From Dyadobacter sp. CY312 (lineage in GTDB: Bacteria > Bacteroidota > Bacteroidia > Cytophagales > Spirosomataceae): a stretch of DNA of 64,000 nucleotides. Location of the stretch: NCBI RefSeq assembly GCF_021390535.1, contig NZ_JAJUXG010000009.1:310001-374000 (forward strand). Reading direction: 5' to 3'. The notes under the pieces are model-generated. The model did no database searches and was not told the origin of the DNA. It worked only from the letters and a program-made list of their open reading frames with translations. This document shows, in pieces, positions 8,317 through 17,378 of this stretch. Position 1 is the stretch's first letter. Every line of letters begins with the position of its first letter. Both the position numbers and the translations under genes were made by a program.

Positions 8317-9768
8317 ATGAAAACGACTCATTCAACATCCTCAAAAATACATGTTGCCTCGGAAACTGCGACCCTGAAAAGATTACTGGTACACAGCCCC
8401 GATCGCGGCCTTGGTAAAGTAGTACCCTCAAAAGCACAGGACTGGCTATTTGAAGATATTGTTCATCTGGACACCATGAGACGCAGTGAATATGACTACT
8501 ATATCAAGCTGCTGTTGTACTTTCTGGATCCTGCAAAAATCAAAGGGAAACTTAGCGAGATTGATTCCGATGAATCGCGTTCCTTTTACATCCCCGGAAC
8601 AGCTGGGTATTTTAATTCCGATAAAGTCATCGACATTCAGCAGTTGCTGGGGGATATTCTGAAAAACGATCTGGTTCGGCTAAAACTCACTGCAGCCATT
8701 TGCGGTATTGAAAAGTGTACCTTTCAAACACAACAGGAACTTCATCATCAGGATCCGTTCGAGCTGGCGAAAATTTTTATTTCCGGTTCATATTCCGACG
8801 ATCGGATGTTGTTCGCTCCCTTACCCAACCTGATATTTATGCGGGATATCGGCATTGTGATTAACGACCATATATTGCTGAACAAACCTGCCAAAGCTGC
8901 ACGCACGAGAGAATCTATACTGGCCCAGTTCGTTTTTTTTCACCATCCTATGTTCGCATCGGTACGTGACAAAATCATTGAAATACCTGATAATGAGCGA
9001 CATTTTTTGCTCCCCGATGATGAGAAAGCAAGTGATTATCACAGGTGTACACTGGAAGGCGGTGATGTAATGATGGTTGCTCCCCGGCACTTATTGATCG
9101 GATGCAGTGAACGAACTTCAATTTATGCGGCGCAACAAGTAATGAAGCTACTTTTTGACAAGAATATTATCGATACAATAACGATTATCAAAATTCCAAA
9201 GAAACGGGATTACATGCATATTGATACCATTTTTACTCAGGTCAAGAAAAATATCTGGGTTTTGCTCGGGGCTTTGGCGCGTGTAGGTGACGAATCCAGG
9301 AAAAAAGATGTGCTTCATTTTTTTGGATCGGAAAAAACCAGTCAGGAATTTAAAATCCTTCAATTTATAAAGGGTTTGGAACATAAGCCGATCGAAATAG
9401 AGAACCTGGAAGATCTGCTCACCGATATCAGCCGTAATGATCTTGGGTCGACGGAAGATGTAAAATTCATTTATTCAGGAAATAATGAATTTCCATACGG
9501 GGAACGTGAACAATGGACCGATTCCTGCAATTTGCTCGCTGTAAGAGACGGAGTTGTGATAGGTTATGATCGGAACGACAAAACACTTGAAGCTTTCCGG
9601 AACGCTGGCTTCAAAATTATCAGTGCAAAAGAGTTAATTGGTAAATTTGAAGCTGACGAACTTTCACCGGAAACGCTAACCAACACATTCATCACATTGC
9701 CCTCAGCCGAGCTATCCCGGGCAAGAGGCGGGTCTCATTGTATGAGCATGCCCCTCCTTCGTGAATAA
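8317..9768 (+). CDS. Arginine deiminase family protein
   Basis: This 483-residue cytoplasmic enzyme of the guanidine-modifying superfamily probably hydrolyses arginine to citrulline and ammonia. The catalytic residues of arginine deiminase are all placed: Asp177 in FMRD, Glu247 in LEGGD, His301 and Asp303 in HIDT, and Cys475 in RGGSHCMSMP. It is longer than classical ArcA (~410), with extra sequence in the first 160 residues. No ornithine carbamoyltransferase or carbamate kinase gene lies nearby, so this is not a standard arc operon. It is followed 61 bases later by a second superfamily member (CtlX-like), suggesting a joint arginine/citrulline catabolic role. Confidence 0.85.
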   Translation: MKTTHSTSSKIHVASETATLKRLLVHSPDRGLGKVVPSKAQDWLFEDIVHLDTMRRSEYDYYIKLLLYFLDPAKIKGKLSEIDSDESRSFYIPGTAGYFNSDKVIDIQQLLGDILKNDLVRLKLTAAICGIEKCTFQTQQELHHQDPFELAKIFISGSYSDDRMLFAPLPNLIFMRDIGIVINDHILLNKPAKAARTRESILAQFVFFHHPMFASVRDKIIEIPDNERHFLLPDDEKASDYHRCTLEGGDVMMVAPRHLLIGCSERTSIYAAQQVMKLLFDKNIIDTITIIKIPKKRDYMHIDTIFTQVKKNIWVLLGALARVGDESRKKDVLHFFGSEKTSQEFKILQFIKGLEHKPIEIENLEDLLTDISRNDLGSTEDVKFIYSGNNEFPYGEREQWTDSCNLLAVRDGVVIGYDRNDKTLEAFRNAGFKIISAKELIGKFEADELSPETLTNTFITLPSAELSRARGGSHCMSMPLLRE

Positions 9769-9829
9769 AAATCTTGGAAAGAGAACATTAGATTTGTAAA
9801 TTGCAATAACCGCCAATACTAAAACTCCT

Positions 9830-10780
9830 ATGCGAAACATCACTTCAACAGCACAGATCCAGCCACAATCCACGGCACATATCATGATGATCAGACCGGC
9901 TCGGTTTGCATTTAATATTGAAACTGCCGGAAGTAACGAATTTCAGAAAACCGGTCTTGTCGAGAGTGATTCTGTTCAGGAAGACGCAAGAGAAGAGTTC
10001 GATCTGATGGTTTCCCAAATGGAAAAAACCGGAGTGGATGTTCACATTTTCGATGACAATGAGGATCAACTTCGCCCGGACGCTGTTTTTTCCAACAACT
10101 GGGTTTCGTTTCACCAAAGTGGCAAGGTGGTATTGTACCCTATGATGGCCGAAAACCGCAGGGCAGAACGCCGACATGATATTATTGAAGCGTTAAAAGA
10201 TGAATATAAAGTAGAAGAGATTATAGATCTTACACACTTCGAAAAAGAAGGGAAATTTTTGGAGGGGACCGGAAGTATGGTGCTCGACAGACGATATAAA
10301 ATCGCCTACGCATGCCTATCCCCACGAACTCATCCCGATGTATTACAGGCATTTGCCGATGCAATGGGATATGAACTAGTCATTTTTTCAGCATCTGATG
10401 AGAATGATAAAGCCATTTACCATACCAATGTCTTGATGTGTGTCGGAGATATATTCGCTGTGGTTTGCCTGGAAGCAATAAAAAATCCCGATGAACGCCA
10501 AATGGTGCGGTCGGTGCTGGAAGAAACCAACAAGTACATTGTAGAAATCTCTTTGGAGCAAGTCCGGCAGTTTGCAGGAAATATGCTCATGATCAGAAAT
10601 GTCAAACAAGAAAAATTTCTGGTGATGTCTACGCGGGCATACAATTCACTCACCAAAAAACAGCGTGAAATTCTGAATGATTACGCAAGGATCTTCCATA
10701 GCGATCTTCATGTAATTGAAAACAATGGAGGCGGATCTGCACGGTGCATGATGACTGAAATACATTTGCCGAGGAGATAG
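9830..10780 (+). CDS. CtlX-like citrulline utilization hydrolase (amidinotransferase fold)
   Basis: This 316-residue protein has the same pentein fold family as the preceding gene. It has the family N-terminus TAHIMMIRPARFAFN, an acidic/glycine motif FLEGTGSMVLDRR, the YHTNVLMCVGD histidine region and a nucleophile Cys306 in GGGSARCMMTE. These fit the CtlX family (citrulline utilization hydrolase) better than dimethylarginine hydrolases, though the exact substrate cannot be settled by sequence. The tight spacing after the arginine deiminase-like gene suggests that they act in one pathway. A bidirectional terminator follows. Confidence 0.8.
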   Translation: MRNITSTAQIQPQSTAHIMMIRPARFAFNIETAGSNEFQKTGLVESDSVQEDAREEFDLMVSQMEKTGVDVHIFDDNEDQLRPDAVFSNNWVSFHQSGKVVLYPMMAENRRAERRHDIIEALKDEYKVEEIIDLTHFEKEGKFLEGTGSMVLDRRYKIAYACLSPRTHPDVLQAFADAMGYELVIFSASDENDKAIYHTNVLMCVGDIFAVVCLEAIKNPDERQMVRSVLEETNKYIVEISLEQVRQFAGNMLMIRNVKQEKFLVMSTRAYNSLTKKQREILNDYARIFHSDLHVIENNGGGSARCMMTEIHLPRR

Positions 10781-10787
10781 CTTGAAA

Positions 10788-10836
10788 CAAGAAAAAAGCC
10801 GATTGTCGGAACATTCCAACAGTCGGCTTTTTCTTG
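10788..10836. terminator. Bidirectional terminator
   Basis: The left arm starts caagaaaaaagccga (10788) and the right arm ends tcggctttttcttg (10836). The long stem has A and T runs on both sides. It sits between two convergent genes and suits both. Confidence 0.85.
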
Positions 10837-10851
10837 TTGCTTCAATAGAAT

Positions 10852-11310
10852 CTAGCTATTGATATCAGCCTTAGCTTTCTCAATTTTAGCTTTTGTTTTA
10901 GCTTTAAACTCATCCCACTTCTCAGCGGTCTCATCCTGAGTTTCATTCCAGGATGCTTTCAGTTCGTCACGTTCTTTATTCAGTTCTTTCTTCCTTTCCT
11001 GCCATTTGGCTTTTTCTTTCGCTGTCGCCTTTTCCATTTTGGCATCCGCCTCTTCTACTTTCTTGTCGATTTTCGCAACAGCGTCGTCGATATCCGCTTT
11101 CAGGGCGTCTTTGTCTTCTTTAACTTTTCTTTCAAAATCGTTACCAGCTTCTTTTATATCTGATTTAGCCTCGGCTACATTTTCGTCCATATCCTCTTTT
11201 GCTTCCTCTACCGTTTCGTTTGCTGAATCTTTGGTTTTTTCCGAGCAGGAGGTAAATGTCAGCATACCGACTGTCATCATGGAAGCTACCAAATAAGTGA
11301 TCTTTTTCAT
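10852..11310 (-). CDS. Charged coiled-coil lipoprotein
   Basis: This 152-residue protein has a lipoprotein signal peptide with lipobox FTSC (Cys22). The rest is almost entirely charged helix rich in Glu, Lys, Asp and Ala (for example EAKEDMDENVAEAKSDIKEA), with a strong coiled-coil or YtxH/apolipoprotein-like look. No enzyme motif is present. It is probably an outer-membrane or inner-membrane-anchored periplasmic protein with a structural or stress role, which is inference. Similar small lipoproteins are common in Cytophagales and have no assigned function. Confidence 0.8.
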   Translation of the reverse strand: MKKITYLVASMMTVGMLTFTSCSEKTKDSANETVEEAKEDMDENVAEAKSDIKEAGNDFERKVKEDKDALKADIDDAVAKIDKKVEEADAKMEKATAKEKAKWQERKKELNKERDELKASWNETQDETAEKWDEFKAKTKAKIEKAKADINS

Positions 11311-11476
11311 TTTACTGGTGTTTAATTAATTAAGTTGTTTAATCAACAGTTTCAATAGAAAAATCCAACCACTTCATTTTTGTTGTGTTATGCCAGGAAA
11401 TTGTAGAAAAAGCTCCGCAAATTCGGCATCCGTCGTTTCCTTTCTGAGCAAAATTCAGATGAGCGTGATTTTTAGA

Positions 11477-11484
11477 TAACTTTG
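11477..11484 (+). promoter_or_regulatory. Candidate -7 element upstream of the TonB receptor
   Basis: The bases taactttg match TAnnTTTG exactly, 55 bases upstream of the receptor start chosen at 11540. No convincing -33 element is seen. Confidence 0.4.
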
Positions 11485-11539
11485 CTACCTAAATGATTCC
11501 TGAACCTTGATTTATAACTACACAATTTTTACAGTTGCT

Positions 11540-13606
11540 ATGCAAAAAAATGTTTTACATGCATGCTTTTCTTGCATATTGATTTTAACCGGCTCTGAAC
11601 TTGCACTTGCTCAAACGGATTCTCTGCAAGCCAGACAACTAGGCGAAGTGACTATCCAAGCCTTCGAATCTCGCAGCACCCCACTTTCCACCACAGCGTC
11701 AGTAGGCCTGATAAGTCCTAAAACGCTAGAACGGTTCTCCCCTGCTACATGGATCAACGCAGTGAATGCAATATCAGGCGTGAGAATGGAGGAACGTTCT
11801 CCGGGAAGTTATCGATTTTCTATCCGCGGAAGCATGCTTCGTTCACCGTTCGGAGTTAGAAATATTAAATTTTACTGGAATGGGATTCCGTTCACTGATG
11901 CCGGAGGAAACACACCTCTAAATGCTTTGGATTACAACTCCGTCCAAAGTATGCAAATTATCAAAGGACCTGGCAGCAGCGTGTATGGAGCAGGCACCGG
12001 CGGTGTGGTTCTGCTTCAGAGCAATACTGAAAGCAGATCTCATAACCGGGTCGAACAAAGTATTGGTGTAGGTAAATACGGATTTCAAAGCCGGAACACC
12101 AGTTTGCAAGTTGGGGGTATAAGTGTTCAATACGGCCACAGCGAGCAGGACGGTTATCGCAACCACAGTGCCATGGGCCGGGACGCCTTTCGTTTTACCT
12201 CTGTGGGGAAACTCGGCAAAAAAGGCACATTGATGTTGTTGGGCATGTACTCTGATCTTCATTACCAAACACCTGGTGGCATCACACTTGCACAGTATCA
12301 AACCGACCCGAAACTCGCCAGACAATCCACAGCAGCTGTTCCGGGAAGTGAAGCGCAACATGCTGCAATCTATTCCAAAACCGCCTTGTTAGGTGGAAAT
12401 TACACCTTGCCCCTGTCGGATAACTGGACGCAATCCAACGCGCTTTACATCACCACCACCGACTTTGCAAACCCATTTATTTCCAACTTTGAAAAGAGGG
12501 ATGAGCAGGGTTTTGGCGGGCGTAACACTTGGCAGAATAATGCTTTGATCGGGAGCGTAAAGACCAATTGGACAAGTGGTTTTGAATGGCAATATGGCAA
12601 GTCGGCCCAGAGAAATTACGACAACAAAGGTGGAATCGCCGACAAACAACAAACCGTTGAAGACATCCGAACCACCACCCTCTCGGTCTTCAGCCAGTTG
12701 GAGGTTGTGCTTTTTAGTGATCTCACAGCCACAGCCGGACTGAGTTACAATACCTTTAAATATAAGTATGAGCGGTTCTTTCCGTTACCGTACAGTAATG
12801 AAGAGCGTAGTTTCGATGGAATTCTGGTTCCCCGTTTTGCACTGAACAAAATAATTGGCAAAACGTGGTCGGTTACCGCCTCTTATAGCTCAGGATTTTC
12901 GCCACCCACTTTGCAGGAAGTACGCCCCTCGGCCGGAGGTTTTCGCAGGGATTTGAATGCGGAAAAGGGAATTAATACAGAGATCACTATCAGGAAAATA
13001 GACCGGAATTTCACAGGAGAAATTGGTCTGTACAGTTTCGGCCTTCGGGAAAGCATTGTCAGAAGATCTGATGAGTCGGGTTCGGAATTTTTTATTAATG
13101 CGGGCAAAACCAGACAAAATGGTTTGGAATGGAATTTGTCATACGACTTCCTCACAAGTTCCACCCTGCCCCTTACCGTACGTCTCTGGAATTCCGGAAA
13201 CTGGACGCGTTATACCTTTCAGGATTTTTCCCAGGGCGAAACAAATTTAACCGGAAAGTTGCTTCCCGGCATTCCTCGTTTCTCCCAAAATACTGGTCTT
13301 GACATTTTGTTTAAATACGGATTTTCTGTTTATGGGACATATCAGCACGGTGGAGAAATGTACCTGAACGATGCCAACACCGTTAAAAATACACCGTTTA
13401 ATCAATGGACAGGACGTGTAACCTGGAAGAAAAACTGGGGAGCTCATCTTTACAGCGAAGTGTCTGCTTCAGCCGAGAAGGTGCATGCCGGCATTTACAG
13501 TTTTGGTTTTGATCTCAATGCTTTCGGTAACCGGTACTACAACGCAGCGCCAAAAAATAACCTCTGGGCCGGTGTAAAGCTGGGTTGGGAATGGAAGAGA
13601 AGATAA
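11540..13606 (+). CDS. TonB-dependent receptor
   Basis: This is a 688-residue outer-membrane receptor. I chose the ATG at 11540 because it is directly followed by a signal peptide (MQKNVLHACFSCILILTG...LALAQ); the open frame extends 33 bases further upstream. The plug domain covers roughly residues 35-165 (SVQSMQIIKGPGSSVYGAG is the classic plug ending) and the beta-barrel the rest, ending in an aromatic-rich strand (LWAGVKLGWEWKRR). There is no N-terminal carboxypeptidase-like domain and no adjacent SusD, so it is more like a siderophore/metal/cobalamin-type receptor than a SusC. The substrate is unknown. Confidence 0.88.
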   Translation: MQKNVLHACFSCILILTGSELALAQTDSLQARQLGEVTIQAFESRSTPLSTTASVGLISPKTLERFSPATWINAVNAISGVRMEERSPGSYRFSIRGSMLRSPFGVRNIKFYWNGIPFTDAGGNTPLNALDYNSVQSMQIIKGPGSSVYGAGTGGVVLLQSNTESRSHNRVEQSIGVGKYGFQSRNTSLQVGGISVQYGHSEQDGYRNHSAMGRDAFRFTSVGKLGKKGTLMLLGMYSDLHYQTPGGITLAQYQTDPKLARQSTAAVPGSEAQHAAIYSKTALLGGNYTLPLSDNWTQSNALYITTTDFANPFISNFEKRDEQGFGGRNTWQNNALIGSVKTNWTSGFEWQYGKSAQRNYDNKGGIADKQQTVEDIRTTTLSVFSQLEVVLFSDLTATAGLSYNTFKYKYERFFPLPYSNEERSFDGILVPRFALNKIIGKTWSVTASYSSGFSPPTLQEVRPSAGGFRRDLNAEKGINTEITIRKIDRNFTGEIGLYSFGLRESIVRRSDESGSEFFINAGKTRQNGLEWNLSYDFLTSSTLPLTVRLWNSGNWTRYTFQDFSQGETNLTGKLLPGIPRFSQNTGLDILFKYGFSVYGTYQHGGEMYLNDANTVKNTPFNQWTGRVTWKKNWGAHLYSEVSASAEKVHAGIYSFGFDLNAFGNRYYNAAPKNNLWAGVKLGWEWKRR

Positions 13607-13816
13607 TTGTTAATGGTAGTTGTTAATGGTTAATTGTAAACCGCTGGACTCGTAGACGATAAACAACTGAATATCAAAACACAACATCCCGGCACGCTAA
13701 TTGTTTCTGACTTAATAAAACTAAATTCTAAGGTTTGCTTGTTAGTCAGGAATATGCCTCATCAAAAATCTTTCAGCCCTCAATTAATAATTGACAACTA
13801 ACCATTAATAAAAAAC

Positions 13817-14947
13817 TTGCACCTCTACCTTCATATTCCCTTTTGCCGACAAGCTTGCCACTACTGCGACTTCCATTTCAGCACCAACACCAATGCCAAA
13901 AGTGAAATGGTTAAAGCCATTGCAAAGGAAATCGTTTTGCGCCGGGAATATTTACCAGCTCAAAAGCTGGAAACAATTTATTTCGGAGGAGGTACGCCAT
14001 CTATGCTCGACAAGCAGGAGTTAGATCATCTGCTTCAAACCATACATGATAATTTTGAGATTGCAGAAAATGCGGAAATAACGCTGGAGGCAAACCCTGA
14101 CGACCTGGATAGCGACAAGCTTTACCAACTTGCAGAATCAGGAATTAACAGGCTGAGTATCGGTATACAGTCCTTTCATCAGCCTCACCTTACCTTTTTG
14201 AACCGGATACATTCAGCCACTGAGGCTGAAAACTGTGTCAGAATAGCTCAGGAAGCCGGTATTACCAACATTTCTATTGATCTGATCTATGCGATTCCTT
14301 CGGAAGATCATACTGTTCTGGAACTTGACATAGCCAAAGCCTTGCAACTTAATGTATCGCACATTTCTGCATACTGTCTTACAATCGAACCGCAAACCGC
14401 ATTTGGTTCCTGGCTAAAAAAGAAAAAAATTCAACCCATCGATGAGGAGTTCGCGGCCAGGCAATTTGAAATTCTGACAAGCTCTCTTGCAAAAAATGGT
14501 TTCGAACAATACGAGATCTCCAACTTTGCAAAAAACGATCGATACAGCAGGCATAACAGCTCCTATTGGCAGCAACGTCCCTATCTGGGAGTTGGACCGA
14601 GCGCCCATTCCTATAATGGTAATAGCCGTGAATACAACATCGCCAATAACTCAAAATACATTGCAGCGTTGGATCTGAACCAAATCCCGGCTACTTATGA
14701 GGAGCTTACCACAGCCGACAGAACAAATGAGTATCTCCTTACCGGATTGCGTACAAAATGGGGCGTAAATACCGATGAACTGGAACGTTTGTCTAATGGG
14801 AAGTTCTGGATACAAAATGAACGCATTCTCAATGATATGTTTCAAAATGGTCTCATTCACACCAAGGAGAAGGTTATAGTCTTGACTCAGGCAGGGAAAC
14901 TTTTTGCTGACCGTATAGCCAGCGATTTGTTCATTGATGAAGATTAG
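13817..14947 (+). CDS. hemW: Radical SAM family heme chaperone HemW
   Basis: This is a 376-residue radical SAM protein. The cluster-binding Cys motif CxxxCxxC is at Cys10, Cys14 and Cys17 (PFCRQACHYCDF), followed by IYFGGGTPSML and SIGIQSF, which are typical of HemW, the former HemN-like coproporphyrinogen oxidase family. HemW binds heme and helps insert it into respiratory proteins; it lacks true HemN oxidase activity. The start is a TTG: an in-frame stop at 13799 precedes it, and no ATG lies before the motif HLYLHIPFC. The C-terminal HemN winged-helix domain is present. Confidence 0.93.
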   Translation: MHLYLHIPFCRQACHYCDFHFSTNTNAKSEMVKAIAKEIVLRREYLPAQKLETIYFGGGTPSMLDKQELDHLLQTIHDNFEIAENAEITLEANPDDLDSDKLYQLAESGINRLSIGIQSFHQPHLTFLNRIHSATEAENCVRIAQEAGITNISIDLIYAIPSEDHTVLELDIAKALQLNVSHISAYCLTIEPQTAFGSWLKKKKIQPIDEEFAARQFEILTSSLAKNGFEQYEISNFAKNDRYSRHNSSYWQQRPYLGVGPSAHSYNGNSREYNIANNSKYIAALDLNQIPATYEELTTADRTNEYLLTGLRTKWGVNTDELERLSNGKFWIQNERILNDMFQNGLIHTKEKVIVLTQAGKLFADRIASDLFIDED

Positions 14948-14980
14948 TTCTTCGTTCAAATTCTGCAAAGGTCAGCCAAC

Positions 14981-15023
14981 AAAAAAACGGCATGCGCTTT
15001 TAAGTAACGCATGCCGTTTTTTT
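14981..15023. terminator. Bidirectional terminator
   Basis: The perfect 16-base arms aaaaaaacggcatgcg (14981-14996) and cgcatgccgttttttt (15008-15023) flank an 11-base loop between hemW and the convergent OsmC gene. Confidence 0.9.
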
Positions 15024-15036
15024 CACTCAAAATTTT

Positions 15037-15456
15037 CTAAGCCAAAGTAGCATTCAAAGAAATTTCTGCATTCAGCAATTGAGAAATAGGACACTCTTTT
15101 TTCGCTTTGTCGGCAATTTCTGCAAATTGCTCTGCGCTGATACCCGGGATCTGGGCCTTCAAATCAATATGGCTTTTCGTAACCTGTCCCTTGGATGGAT
15201 CCAGGGTAACGGTTGCCGTTGCATCCAGTTCATCGGCAGTAAACCCAGCAGCGTTTAGCTCAAAGCTCAGTTTCATGGCGAAACATCCGGCATGTGCAGC
15301 TGCGATCAGCTCCTCGGGATTTGTACCTTTGCCTTCTGCAAAACGGGTATTAAATGAATATTGTGTGTTCTCAAGAACTGTACTTTGTGTACTAATTGTA
15401 CCAGTTCCTTCTTTACCAGTACCTTTCCAAACGGCTGTTGCTTTACGATTAATCAT
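15037..15456 (-). CDS. OsmC family peroxiredoxin
   Basis: This 139-residue protein of the OsmC family reduces organic hydroperoxides with two conserved cysteines. They are seen in AAHAGCFAMKLSF and in AKKECPISQLL. I chose the ATG at 15456 (MINRKATAVWKGTG), which gives the usual family start. The open frame extends upstream to 15516 but with an unlikely basic leader. The C-terminus LLNAEISLNATLA is characteristic of the Bacteroidota OsmC subgroup. It is a single gene, convergent with hemW. Confidence 0.9.
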   Translation of the reverse strand: MINRKATAVWKGTGKEGTGTISTQSTVLENTQYSFNTRFAEGKGTNPEELIAAAHAGCFAMKLSFELNAAGFTADELDATATVTLDPSKGQVTKSHIDLKAQIPGISAEQFAEIADKAKKECPISQLLNAEISLNATLA

Positions 15457-15695
15457 TTTTTTTATCTTTTTTAAAATAATGGATTGTTTTAACGTTCTAT
15501 TGCAGTTAAAGTACAACGGAACGCTGTTCTACGCAAATTAATTAATTATTAAAGTTGTGCCGAAGCAACCATTTTGACCTGAATGGCATCAGTTTAGTTA
15601 ACGATCGTTAATGGACCGGTTTCAATTAAACCTTGTAAACCCATTTTGATCCAAAGTAAAAATTAAATAACAAATCACTTTTTATCTATTACATC

Positions 15696-16238
15696 ATGAA
15701 AAAGCTTCTCATTCCTTTCATATTCGCAGCAGCAGTATTGTTCCAAAGTTGCACCGGTCCAAGAGGACCAGAAGGACCCATTGGCCCAGAAGGTCCTATC
15801 GGACAAACTTTTGAGATTGAAGATTACAGCTTTAATTCAGGAAACGATTGGCAATTGCGCCGCACATTTAGTTCTGCTAATGTAGGAATAGCTGATCAGG
15901 ATATTGTTTTGGTGTATATTTTATGGGGAGTTGCGGATGGTGCTCCGATTTGGCGATTGCTTCCGCAGGCCATTGATATGCCCAGAGGTATCGTATACAA
16001 CTTTGATTTCACACCTGCTGATTTCACCATTTTCATAGATGCACCGGCAAGCGTAAACTTGTCTACTTTGGCTTCAACAGTAACCCAAAATCAAACCTTC
16101 CGTATCGTTGCATTGCCTTCGAATTGGTCAGATGCAAAAATGAGTGCACAAGAATCTGTTGATTACAGCGATTACAATGCAGTTAAAGCGCATTTCCACC
16201 TGGATGAATCTAAAATTCAAAAAATAAGTGCGCAATAA
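15696..16238 (+). CDS. Lipoprotein with short collagen-like repeat
   Basis: This 180-residue protein has a lipoprotein signal peptide (lipobox LFQSC, Cys19). Immediately after the lipidated cysteine comes a short Gly-Pro-X stretch (GPRGPEGPIGPEGPIGQ), a five-triplet collagen-like segment. The rest is a globular beta-rich domain without recognisable catalytic motifs. Such collagen-like segments next to the anchor occur in surface lipoproteins of Bacteroidota. A role as a stalk that lifts the globular part off the membrane is inference. The function is unknown. Confidence 0.8.
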   Translation: MKKLLIPFIFAAAVLFQSCTGPRGPEGPIGPEGPIGQTFEIEDYSFNSGNDWQLRRTFSSANVGIADQDIVLVYILWGVADGAPIWRLLPQAIDMPRGIVYNFDFTPADFTIFIDAPASVNLSTLASTVTQNQTFRIVALPSNWSDAKMSAQESVDYSDYNAVKAHFHLDESKIQKISAQ

Positions 16239-16280
16239 TTGCAGAGCTGGCACTAATTTTTTAAACTTGAAAACGTCACC

Positions 16281-16309
16281 AAATCCGGTAGCACACAGCT
16301 ACCGGATTT
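16281..16309 (+). terminator. Terminator after the collagen-like lipoprotein gene
   Basis: The perfect 12-base inverted repeat aaatccggtagc / gctaccggattt is followed by more T residues, a classic intrinsic terminator. Confidence 0.85.
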
Positions 16310-16320
16310 TTTAGAACTCA

Positions 16321-16926
16321 ATGAAACGAACACTTCAAATATTAACATGGTTGCTTTGCAGCAGCATTCCTGTTTTCTCGCAGGATTTCGCAAAACACAC
16401 CGATGACTTTCGCGAAAAGTATCGTGAAGAATTCGTAAAAACTCCGAATTCTCCGTTAAAAAAAGAAGACCTTAAATACCTGCGCTTCTACGATCCGGAC
16501 TCGTCGTTTCAGGTAAAAGCCACATTTGAAAGAATTCGAAACAGCAGATCATTCGGCATGCCCACATACAGCGGTGCGCAGAAGACTTTTGTAAAATATG
16601 GTGTTGTGAAATTCAGGATAGATGGCAGAAGACAAAAACTGACCGTCTACCGGAGCCTTGGGTTGGAAACCCTGCCACAATACAGAGATTATTTATTTGT
16701 CCCATTCAAAGACAAAACCAGCGGTTCTGCTACCTATGGAGGCGGTCGATACATGGATCTGAAGGTATCTGACGTAAAGGACGGCAACTGCGTCCTGGAT
16801 TTCAACAAAGCATACAACCCCTATTGCGCTTACAGCGAAGGCTTTAACTGCCCCATTCCCCCAAAAGAAAATACGTTACTGGTTGCTATAAAAGCGGGCG
16901 AGAAGAATTTTGCGAAGGAACATTAA
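16321..16926 (+). CDS. DUF1684 domain-containing secreted protein
   Basis: This 201-residue protein has a signal peptide (MKRTLQILTWLLCSSIPVFSQ). The DUF1684 landmarks are FRRDREEFFK-like helices near the N-terminus (DFREKYREEF), a KYGVVKFRIDG strand, LFVPFKDKTSG, and the typical GGRYMDL...LDFNKAYNPYCAYSE. The final part, GFNCPIPPKENTLLVAIKAGEK, is also conserved in this family. The biochemical function is unknown. The gene begins 12 bases after the terminator hairpin and overlaps the 3' end of a convergent gene by 4 bases. Confidence 0.88.
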   Translation: MKRTLQILTWLLCSSIPVFSQDFAKHTDDFREKYREEFVKTPNSPLKKEDLKYLRFYDPDSSFQVKATFERIRNSRSFGMPTYSGAQKTFVKYGVVKFRIDGRRQKLTVYRSLGLETLPQYRDYLFVPFKDKTSGSATYGGGRYMDLKVSDVKDGNCVLDFNKAYNPYCAYSEGFNCPIPPKENTLLVAIKAGEKNFAKEH

Positions 16927-17270
16927 GAATCCTCATTCACGTGCTGATCTCGCATGTAAGGCACTTTCCAATTGGGATCAGTTAGGAATATTCTCCACAT
17001 AAAGAAATACTTCCATTCCCTCTCCCGATTCACGCGGTATAAGGTATGGTCGGCACCTGGGAATTGTGATTTGTATGTAGCGTAATCTGCACTTAGCTTT
17101 ATTTTATCAATGCCACCACAGTCTTCAAATTTCAAATCTTTTGTTGAAAAACAGAATGGAGGCGCTACTGTGGCATAAAGGATCACTGAAAGAATCTCCG
17201 ATATAATTGGAAGGTTTGACAGTAATAAAATCAGAAGTGTGGGCATCAATATTTTCCGGAATAATTTCAT
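16923..17270 (-). CDS. Small membrane-anchored hypothetical protein
   Basis: This 115-residue protein has one hydrophobic N-terminal segment (about residues 8-38) and a soluble, presumably periplasmic, tail with two cysteines (PPFCF and EDCGG) and a Trp/Tyr-rich end. I do not recognise the family. The start ATG at 17270 gives MKLFRKILMP, a plausible signal-anchor. It overlaps the DUF1684 gene tail to tail by 4 bases, which is compact but allowed. I think it is real because of the sensible membrane topology, but it could be lineage-specific. Confidence 0.55.
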   Translation of the reverse strand: MKLFRKILMPTLLILLLSNLPIISEILSVILYATVAPPFCFSTKDLKFEDCGGIDKIKLSADYATYKSQFPGADHTLYRVNREREWKYFFMWRIFLTDPNWKVPYMRDQHVNEDS

Positions 17271-17378
17271 GCTGACGTCAAGGAAAACGGTTTACACTTA
17301 GGTGATTGATATAACAAAATTATTCCTTTGGAACATCAATTCCTTTGATAATTGTCAAAATCGCTTTCAGCAGCAAAG

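Noticed and set aside
15743-15800. Repeated Gly-Pro codons considered as a possible CRISPR-like or tandem DNA repeat
   Set aside because: The repeat is a coding, three-codon pattern of a collagen-like segment; there are no spacers or conserved long DNA repeats.
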